A stretch of DNA of 16,378 nucleotides, taken from NCBI GenBank assembly GCA_018398765.1, contig JAHBMJ010000709.1, forward strand, positions 106,574 to 122,951, given 5' to 3'. The notes under the pieces were generated by a model, which saw only the letters and a program-made list of their open reading frames with translations, searched no databases and was not told the origin of the DNA. The stretch comes from Chromera velia (Eukaryota > Sar > Chromeraceae). How positions within the stretch are numbered: position 1 is the first letter of the stretch; each line of letters starts with the position of its first letter. This document shows positions 14,040 through 16,378 of the stretch, in pieces. The translations under genes were made by a program, and so were the position numbers.

Positions 14040-16136
14040 ATGTGTGTGTGTGTGTGTCCCCTTTCTCTCTGTCTGTCACTCTCTCCAACACTTTCTCTGT
14101 CTGTTGCCGCAGGACTTTGCGACGCCTACGACACAGTGATCCCGGAAGCTCATCGTTACGCCTTTGCCCCCGTTCCCTTTGAGGGTCCTGAGGGCGAGAA
14201 GGTGCCTGTGCTTGACGGGGAGGGCGCACTTCCTCGAGAGCACTTCTCTGGTGTCAGGGTGACGTGTGCGGAGGGATACTCAACAGAGACGGACTTTCAG
14301 TCAGACGTCGTCACTTGCCTCAACGGGAAATGGACTCCACGGAAACTCCAGTGCCACAGTCAGTCAGTCAGTCGGCCATTCAGCCTGTCAGCCAGTTGGC
14401 CACTCAGCGATCTTGACAGAGCCAGGTAGTCACATAAGCAACCCATCAGGCTGAGATTCTGTCCGATCTTTTTACCATCTGCCCCCAGAGCTTCCTTTTC
14501 AGATCACTGCTAGTGACCTTGATGAGGAACACTTGTGCGTTGATGCACCTTGCATCTATCAGTCGACGCATATTCAAGTCCAAGGAATTTTTGATCTTCA
14601 TATATCCATCCACGCACACACACACATATATATGAATACATACATACATTCCCCCCCCGCTTAATTGCAGAAAACTGCGAGCCGCCTCCCGAATTCCCCG
14701 ACGGCACATTCGTGAAGGAGGACCCCTCAAACCCTTCGTCTATGAGTCTCGCCCATGGGGACACGCGGGTGGTTGCCTGCGTGGCGTCCTCAGGTCAGTC
14801 AGTCACTTGGGCACTTTTTCTGTGTATGATGACGGGGGAAGGGAAGCTCTGAAGGGGAGATATGTTCTTCGACCTTCGCTGCCTTTTTGCTTTCTTCGCC
14901 GAAATCCACTCACACCATGCAAAGAACTTTTATGTTCCCCCGCACCTGGAATGTCAGGACGGAAACCCACCAACGGGAGCAGAAACTTCACTGGAAGAAC
15001 AACCTGTCGCGAGGATGGAAACACAAATCCGTATGCGCATACATAAGTGCATGCATACGTACATGCACACTCGCATATCTGCAGAGGACGCCCCCCCCGG
15101 AGAGGTGACGTACGAGTTCGGCTACGCTGATGTAAACGGAGAGGGTTCGAGGGGCGAGCAGAGGATGGCGTGTCTCGACGGTCACTGGACACCCGTCACC
15201 CTCGACTGTAGAAAGACTTGCGGGGACTTTTCTTTTGACGTAACAACGATGGACGTTGCAGACTTTCCGGGGCCCCGCTTCCTTGCAGACGCGCACCCTC
15301 AGCTTCTCCCTCGGTTCTTTCACGGGGCAGAGAGACACTACGCGTGCAGGCACGGTCTGCATGCGGGTCTGAATTTGACGTCATCAGGCGACCTTATGCA
15401 GAGTCCGGTGTCAGAGAAGGACGCGGGAAGGAAGTTTTCGAGTCCCGTGAGGTATGAGGAGGCTGCGGGTAGATTCATTCCTGTCGAGAAGGGAGGGTGG
15501 AGAGCCCACCTTCATGAGAAGGACAGGGGGGGGGCAAATGAAGGGGAGAAGGGAGAGGAAGAGGAGGAGGGCGTGACTGCTGCGGAGGCTCTGGGTCTAG
15601 CTGTGGAGGACACCCCGGGCGTTCTCCCTGTGGGTGTCGGGTCTATGATTGGCATCTCTGAGTGCGTCGACGGGAACTTCTCTCAAGTCGATATCTCCTG
15701 CAAAGGTGGGTTTTGGTGCCCTCGTGTATCTATACGTGTACACGCGGTGTGCGGGCGTGTGTGTGTGTGTGTGTGTGTTCGCTGAGGGAGAGAGTGAGAG
15801 AAAGGGACACAGACAGGGCAAAGAGGACTTCTTTCAAAAACATTTCTGACATATGCAGATCCCACAAGAGTTTTGAGGATTCTGGAATGCATCTTCATCA
15901 GATCTGTGTCTGTCGTGTTTGATTGATCGAACAATCAATCAATCCTTCTTGAATTCTTGCATGCAGAGATGTGCCACATCACGGACGTTCCCCTTCCCCA
16001 AAACGAGATGCACCTGATGAGACTGAACTACACGATCAACGGGACAGATCTCCTGAGCACCTGGCCGGGGTTCGGGGGGAGTGCGGATCTGAGTCCCCCC
16101 TCTCACAACTGGATCCACCACTCCAGCACTCTGCAG
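1838..16136 (+). CDS. Large secreted/surface protein: LamGL + DUF4215 + at least 14 sushi (CCP) domains; 3' end outside window
   Basis: One 23-exon gene rebuilt by hand: 1838-1897, 3063-3327, 3761-4079, 4250-4818, 5168-5260, 6387-6524, 6824-7006, 7148-7361, 7559-7860, 9054-9301, 9644-9871, 10069-10147, 10538-10608, 10987-11259, 11647-11829, 12076-12263, 12601-12910, 13308-13434, 13659-13735, 14113-14358, 14671-14793, 15085-15705, 15967-16136, continuing beyond. All introns are GT-AG and phases match across every junction. The total is 5087 nt, which becomes a whole number of codons (1696) if one missing G in exon 10 is counted. Domain order is signal peptide, His/Lys-rich linker, laminin-G-like fold, Cys-rich DUF4215 module, then a sushi array with the usual four-Cys pattern (C1, C2, C3-x-x-G-aromatic, C4). 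NxS/T sequons occur in exons 4, 17, 22 and 23. Sushi arrays are extracellular binding modules, so a role in adhesion or recognition at the surface is inferred; no transmembrane or GPI signal is seen because the C-terminus is outside. Individual exons could differ from the real transcript. Confidence 0.82.
2107..2180. repeat. (CAGT)n/(CAGG)n microsatellite
   Basis: Tandem CAGT units switch to about seven CAGG units and back to CAGT, within intron 1. Confidence 0.85.
2489..2594. repeat. (CATT)n followed by (CAGG)n microsatellite
   Basis: A run of CATT/CACT units passes directly into about six CAGG units while keeping the same 4-base phase. Confidence 0.85.
2676..2806. repeat. (GACT/GGCT)n microsatellite
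   Basis: About 130 bases of GACT and GGCT units in mixed order, still with period 4. It is the last block of the intron 1 repeat field. Confidence 0.85.
3063..3327 (+). CDS. Exon 2: His/Lys-rich and Ser-rich N-terminal segment
   Basis: Enters after gatgcag in phase 0 and leaves at cag|gtatgc in phase 1. It codes for about 88 residues: the end of the signal peptide, then a basic tract with alternating His and Lys ([15 protein letters not shown]), a KKKKK run, an acidic stretch and a poly-Ser run ([10 protein letters not shown]). No fold is recognised; it looks disordered. The basic His-Lys tract just after a signal peptide is unusual and could bind metal or anionic glycans, but that is a guess. 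Confidence 0.6.
3328..3760 (+). other. Intron 2 (433 nt), pyrimidine-rich
   Basis: From gtatgc to a long T/C-rich tract ending ttttttttcag. It is rich in TTC and TTT runs. I see no gene inside. Its acceptor has a classical polypyrimidine tract, which most other acceptors of this gene lack. Confidence 0.65.
3761..4079 (+). CDS. Exon 3: Ser-rich and Gly/Glu-rich linker, entry to LamGL domain
   Basis: Phase 1 in and phase 2 out (aagg|gtcagc). It codes for about 106 residues: a Ser-rich stretch ([19 protein letters not shown]), then [12 protein letters not shown], then a Gly/Glu-rich linker encoded by several G runs (3931-4000), and [20 protein letters not shown]. The G homopolymers make this exon prone to sequencing indels, although the frame is open throughout. 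Confidence 0.65.
4250..4818 (+). CDS. Exon 4: main part of a concanavalin-A/laminin-G-like (LamGL) domain
   Basis: Enters in phase 2 after cctgcag and leaves in phase 1 at aatg|gttagt. It codes for about 190 residues. The order of motifs matches Laminin_G_3/LamGL folds: [18 protein letters not shown] (first strand), [13 protein letters not shown] (the 'F-x-I-x-x-W-V' strand), [16 protein letters not shown] (heart of the sandwich) and [16 protein letters not shown] Gly/Glu-rich insertion ([11 protein letters not shown]) and a basic loop interrupt it. It ends in ENCLNG, which continues into exon 5. It contains an NST sequon near the start. These domains usually bind glycans or proteins outside the cell. 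The assignment is by pattern, not alignment score. Confidence 0.7.
4819..5167 (+). other. Intron 4 (349 nt)
   Basis: From gttagt to gatgattgcag. It is ordinary intronic sequence with no strong repeat and no supported gene. Confidence 0.65.
5168..5260 (+). CDS. Exon 5: C-terminal helix of the LamGL domain
   Basis: A 93-nt symmetric phase 1-1 exon after attgcag, ending ctgg|gtgagc. It codes for [20 protein letters not shown] and a following AEEILSEQL. Joined to exon 4 it gives [20 protein letters not shown], matching the typical end of Laminin_G_3 domains (G-x-I-x-x-V-x-x-Y-x-x-x-L-S-x-E-E-I). That match supports both splice sites and the fold call. Confidence 0.68.
5261..6386 (+). other. Intron 5 (1126 nt) with large CT-rich minisatellite
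   Basis: From gtgagc to ctacatgcag. Joining exon 5 directly to exon 6 is phase 1-1 and gives [13 protein letters not shown]. More than half the intron is repeat (5517-6147). A short sushi-like fragment lies at about 6210-6264 but cannot be spliced in frame with canonical sites. Confidence 0.55.
5517..6147. repeat. Higher-order CT minisatellite running into (TATC)n and (CA)n
   Basis: The basic unit is 28 bp (TGCCTCTGTCTCTTTGTC followed by TTTCTCTCTC). It is interspersed with a longer unit of about 46 bp that carries CTATCTATCTCTATC. Units alternate to about 5990, then pure CT (about 5995-6018), (TATC)n with CATC variants (6019-6112) and CA repeats (6133-6147). Predicted proteins of alternating Leu/Ser/Cys in this stretch are artefacts of the repeat. 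Confidence 0.9.
6387..6524 (+). CDS. Exon 6: DUF4215 / myxococcus-type Cys-rich module
   Basis: Phase 1 in after catgcag. It codes for [18 protein letters not shown], a poly-Ser loop, and HRCSCGCE. The CGNG-x-x-x-x-GE-x-CD signature followed by a C-S-x-x-C cluster is diagnostic of DUF4215 / myxo_disulf_rpt modules, which are extracellular disulfide-bonded repeats. The usual DDGN after GEQCD is replaced by MEEGG plus Ser, so the loop is divergent. I chose the donor at gaac|gtgggt because only it (phase 1) joins in frame to exon 7; a nearby gtatac donor is phase 2. Confidence 0.68.
6525..6823 (+). other. Intron 6 (299 nt)
   Basis: From gtgggt to gtctatgcag, pyrimidine-rich towards the 3' end. 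No other feature was seen. Confidence 0.6.
6824..7006 (+). CDS. Exon 7: sushi domain 1, first three cysteines
   Basis: A 183-nt phase 1-1 exon. It codes for [29 protein letters not shown] and [17 protein letters not shown] and TFC supply C1-C3 of a sushi module; the Trp and C4 come from exon 8 ([10 protein letters not shown]). The donor is cctg|gtacgt. Confidence 0.75.
7148..7361 (+). CDS. Exon 8: end of sushi 1 and most of sushi 2
   Basis: Phase 1 in, phase 2 out (ctcag|gtacgt). It begins [10 protein letters not shown], closing sushi 1, then [15 protein letters not shown] opens sushi 2, with its second Cys in SVTIHC. A run of ten G (encoding NEGGGR) stays in frame. The first exonic bases, GTGAGTGG, look like a donor directly after the acceptor. 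Confidence 0.72.
7559..7860 (+). CDS. Exon 9: end of sushi 2 and all of sushi 3
   Basis: Phase 2 in after gtctgcag, phase 1 out at gcttca|gtcagt. It codes for [13 protein letters not shown] (C3-C4 of sushi 2), then [24 protein letters not shown], a charged insertion ([14 protein letters not shown]), and [15 protein letters not shown]. The Trp position is Leu in sushi 2 and Phe in sushi 3. From 7693 the exon lies inside the first copy of the 762-bp duplication. Confidence 0.75.
7693..8454. repeat. Copy 1 of near-identical 762-bp tandem duplication
   Basis: The stretch recurs at 8456-9217 with period 763. The only difference I found is G8408 against A9171, a synonymous change in a Gly codon of the sushi 4 exon. 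Copy 1 starts inside exon 9 and stops inside exon 10. It ends at an N, which points to an unresolved assembly join. Confidence 0.93.
8291..8454 (+). pseudogene. Truncated copy of exon 10 (sushi 4)
   Basis: Begins after the same catgcag acceptor, carries the same seven-G lesion (8370-8376, then TGA), and breaks at the N after GSVPMS. Reading on into the second copy leaves the frame. It is probably an assembly duplicate rather than a real broken exon. Confidence 0.6.
8455..8455. other. Single ambiguous base N at the duplication join
   Basis: This is the only N in the window, and it sits exactly between the two 762-bp copies (...TCAC N GCAGACAGG...). It is typical of a placeholder where two overlapping contigs were abutted without merging. 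Confidence 0.85.
8456..8623 (+). pseudogene. Truncated copy of exon 9 (3' part of sushi 3)
   Basis: Identical to 7693-7860 and ending at the same gcttca|gtcagt donor, but with no acceptor or 5' part. It is probably part of the assembly duplicate. Confidence 0.6.
8456..9217. repeat. Copy 2 of near-identical 762-bp tandem duplication
   Basis: It matches 7693-8454 with one substitution noted. It starts in the middle of exon 9 and continues smoothly into a complete exon 10 at its right end, so the true gene path is the left part of copy 1 and the right part of copy 2. Confidence 0.93.
9054..9301 (+). CDS. Exon 10: sushi 4, with a single-base frameshift
   Basis: Phase 1 in after gttcatgcag, phase 1 out at caaag|gtgcat. 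It codes for [25 protein letters not shown], then (after one-base correction) [35 protein letters not shown]. All four sushi cysteines and the Trp are present. At 9133-9139 a run of seven G is followed at once by TGA; an eight-G run would read through into the correct frame, as would a -1 slip on the G_GGG_GGG heptamer. A homopolymer sequencing error is the simplest explanation. Confidence 0.65.
9302..9643 (+). other. Intron 10 (342 nt) with (CT)n and (GT)n tracts
   Basis: From gtgcat to gatgattgcag. A CT-rich run lies at about 9344-9405 and GT-rich stretches at about 9431-9465. No gene was seen. Confidence 0.65.
9644..9871 (+). CDS. Exon 11: sushi 5
   Basis: A 228-nt phase 1-1 exon that holds a whole module: [53 protein letters not shown]. 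The Trp position is Phe. The donor gcttca|gtcagt matches that of exon 9 closely, suggesting shared ancestry of the exon ends. Confidence 0.78.
9872..10068 (+). other. Intron 11 (197 nt)
   Basis: From gtcagt to tttctgcag. Nothing else was seen. Confidence 0.6.
10069..10147 (+). CDS. Exon 12: first part of sushi 6
   Basis: A 79-nt exon, phase 1 in and phase 2 out (ttcag|gtctgt). It codes for [18 protein letters not shown] and STEQPPFR, giving C1 of sushi 6. The reading frame stays open past the donor; I end the exon here because only this joins in frame to exon 13 and gives a sushi spacing. Confidence 0.62.
10148..10537 (+). other. Intron 12 (390 nt) with (TGTC)n next to the acceptor
   Basis: It ends in a TGTC tetranucleotide array (about 10487-10533) that abuts the acceptor gtgcag and probably serves as the polypyrimidine tract. 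No gene was seen inside. Confidence 0.6.
10538..10608 (+). CDS. Exon 13: middle of sushi 6
   Basis: A 71-nt exon, phase 2 in and phase 1 out (tacg|gtgagg). It codes for [18 protein letters not shown] and [15 protein letters not shown] is a typical sushi segment leading to C2. Confidence 0.7.
10609..10986 (+). other. Intron 13 (378 nt)
   Basis: From gtgagg to tttgtctgcag. No repeats or genes of note. Confidence 0.6.
10987..11259 (+). CDS. Exon 14: end of sushi 6 and all of sushi 7
   Basis: A 273-nt phase 1-1 exon. It codes for [16 protein letters not shown] (C3, Trp and C4 of sushi 6), then [30 protein letters not shown] and [16 protein letters not shown], a clean module with Trp. The donor is cacgg|gtaggc. 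Confidence 0.8.
11260..11646 (+). other. Intron 14 (387 nt)
   Basis: From gtaggc to cacatgcatgcag. It is A-rich in the middle. Open frames here have no domain signature and were not accepted. Confidence 0.6.
11647..11829 (+). CDS. Exon 15: sushi 8, a complete module in one exon
   Basis: A 183-nt phase 1-1 exon, the most canonical module here: [51 protein letters not shown], with four Cys, the Tyr after C2 (SGY) and the Trp. The acceptor is catgcatgcag and the donor ggaa|gtcagtcagt. Confidence 0.85.
12076..12263 (+). CDS. Exon 16: first part of sushi 9
   Basis: Phase 1 in after cctgcag, phase 0 out at gatatg|gtcggt. It codes for [40 protein letters not shown] and [15 protein letters not shown], giving C1 and C2. 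The phase-0 end is the only one that joins exon 17 in frame. Confidence 0.7.
12264..12600 (+). other. Intron 16 (337 nt), ending in (GGAT)n
   Basis: From gtcggt to ggatctgcag. A GGAT array (about 12551-12595) occupies the place where a polypyrimidine tract is expected. No gene was seen. Confidence 0.65.
12601..12910 (+). CDS. Exon 17: end of sushi 9 and all of sushi 10
   Basis: Phase 0 in, phase 1 out (ccatg|gtcggc). It codes for [18 protein letters not shown] (Trp position is Tyr), then [18 protein letters not shown], a Gly/Glu-rich loop ([13 protein letters not shown]), [15 protein letters not shown] and [16 protein letters not shown] (Phe at the Trp position, NGT sequon). A strong donor-like GTGAGT occurs inside the exon at 12626, but using it would break the module. 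Confidence 0.76.
12911..13307 (+). other. Intron 17 (397 nt)
   Basis: From gtcggc to gatccctgcag. I see no coding module in it. Confidence 0.6.
13308..13434 (+). CDS. Exon 18: first part of sushi 11
   Basis: Phase 1 in, phase 2 out at acct|gtaagt, the only perfect GTAAGT donor in the gene. It codes for [32 protein letters not shown] and SHKKYL, giving C1 and C2. Confidence 0.72.
13659..13735 (+). CDS. Exon 19: end of sushi 11
   Basis: A 77-nt exon, phase 2 in after ctgtacag (a non-TGCAG acceptor), phase 1 out at ccaca|gtcagt. It codes for [20 protein letters not shown] and EIEC, which supplies C3, Trp and C4. Its donor region is nearly the same as that of exon 20. Confidence 0.72.
13736..13816. 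repeat. CAGT/CAGG microsatellite starting at the exon 19 donor
   Basis: The intron begins gtcagtcaagcagtcagg and continues as CAGT/CAGG/CAAT units for about 80 bases, so the donor is itself the first unit of the array. Together with 13817-14112, which is unremarkable apart from CT and GT runs, this forms intron 19 (377 nt). Confidence 0.75.
13994..14058. repeat. (CT)n and (GT)n tract in intron 19
   Basis: CT dinucleotides (about 13996-14026) pass directly into GT dinucleotides (about 14027-14058). Confidence 0.8.
14113..14358 (+). CDS. Exon 20: sushi 12, a complete module in one exon
   Basis: A 246-nt phase 1-1 exon after gttgccgcag. It codes for [17 protein letters not shown], a Gly/Glu loop, [15 protein letters not shown] and [16 protein letters not shown]: all four Cys, the Tyr after C2 (EGY) and the Trp. 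The donor is ccaca|gtcagtcagtcagt. Confidence 0.84.
14359..14670 (+). other. Intron 20 (312 nt)
   Basis: Starts with four tandem GTCA units and more CAGT/CAGC-like words up to about 14405. A CA/TA-rich repeat follows at about 14607-14650, and the intron ends ttaattgcag. No gene was seen. Confidence 0.65.
14671..14793 (+). CDS. Exon 21: first part of sushi 13
   Basis: A 123-nt phase 1-1 exon. It codes for [36 protein letters not shown] and VASS, which supplies C1 and C2. The donor is tcag|gtcagtcagt. Confidence 0.74.
15085..15705 (+). CDS. Exon 22: end of sushi 13 and an expanded sushi 14
   Basis: A 621-nt phase 1-1 exon after atatctgcag. It first codes for [19 protein letters not shown] and [16 protein letters not shown], completing sushi 13, then [31 protein letters not shown] and [16 protein letters not shown] (sushi 14, Phe at the Trp position). 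About 105 residues separate C2 from C3 of sushi 14 instead of the usual 15-20, including an acidic run (EKGEEEEEG), so a large disordered loop interrupts the module. The donor is caaag|gtgggt. Confidence 0.76.
15757..15778. repeat. (GT)n tract in intron 22
   Basis: About nine consecutive GT units inside the 261-nt intron 15706-15966. Nothing else of note is in that intron. Confidence 0.7.
15967..16136 (+). CDS. Exon 23: start of a further extracellular segment
   Basis: Phase 1 in after ttgcatgcag. It codes for [36 protein letters not shown] and [14 protein letters not shown], with a single Cys and two sequons (NYT, NGT). The Cys follows C4 of sushi 14 at the same spacing as earlier modules, so it may open sushi 15, but the rest does not look like sushi. 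I end the exon at ctgcag|gtccgt (phase 0); the frame stays open further, so the end is uncertain. Confidence 0.55.
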
Positions 16137-16307
16137 GTCCGTCGGTCGGTTGGTCGAGCAAGTTCTTCGTCTTCCTTCGTTTTTTCTGTCTCCTTCGAAA
16201 TTGACTGTGTGCAGCACCGTATGTTTCCCTTTCTCTTTCTCTGTTTTTCTCTTTCTTTCTCTCAGTCTTTCTGTTTCTCTCTCTCTTTCTCTCTCTCTCA
16301 GTCTTTC

Positions 16308-16350
<43 letters not shown>

Positions 16351-16378
16351 CTTTCTGTATCTCTCTCTCTCTCTCAGT
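16137..16378 (+). other. Intron 23 (incomplete) with CT-rich repeat to the window edge
   Basis: Starts with GTCG units (gtccgtcggtcggttggtcg). From about 16226 it is a CT/CTTT repeat with recurrent CAGTCTTTCTG units, running off the right edge. A possible 4-nt microexon lies at 16215-16218. Further exons must lie beyond the window. Confidence 0.5.

Overview
The window looks like nuclear DNA of a protist, most likely an alveolate of the chromerid/coccidian kind; Chromera velia is my best guess from style, not from a database match. The reasons are many short GT-AG introns, a strict TGCAG acceptor, GC-rich exons against microsatellite-filled introns, frequent GCATGC words, and an extracellular multi-domain protein of the type seen in that group. 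No bacterial gene structure, RNA gene, CRISPR array or recognisable transposase is visible.

Almost the whole window is one plus-strand gene. I rebuilt 23 exons by hand (1838 to 16136). All junctions are phase-compatible except one single-base lesion in a G run, and with that base counted the frame is continuous for about 1696 codons; the gene runs off the right edge. The predicted protein has, in order: a signal peptide; a His/Lys-rich, Ser-rich and Gly/Glu-rich N-terminal part; a concanavalin-A/laminin-G-like (LamGL, Laminin_G_3 type) domain over exons 3-5; a DUF4215-type (myxococcus Cys-rich) module in exon 6; and then at least fourteen consecutive sushi/CCP modules (exons 7-22), with a further Cys-containing segment in exon 23. 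This suggests a large secreted or cell-surface adhesion or recognition protein.

Layout: 1-1837 is non-coding upstream DNA with two MITE-like inverted-repeat elements, a (CG)8 tract and a TATA-like box near 1669. Positions 1838-6386 hold the N-terminal exons, separated by two long repeat-filled introns (tetranucleotides 1898-2810; CT minisatellite 5517-6147). Positions 6387-16136 hold the Cys-rich and sushi exons. A 762-bp segment (7693-8454) is repeated almost perfectly at 8456-9217, with a single N between the copies; this is most simply an unmerged contig overlap, and the gene reads correctly only if one copy is skipped.

The most interesting features are the domain architecture, the exon-shuffling-like phase-1 module structure, and the splice sites. 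Nineteen of 22 acceptors are TGCAG, 12 of 23 donors carry C at +3, and seven donors are GTCAGT, several continuing into CAGT microsatellites that create overlapping tandem donors 4 nt apart.
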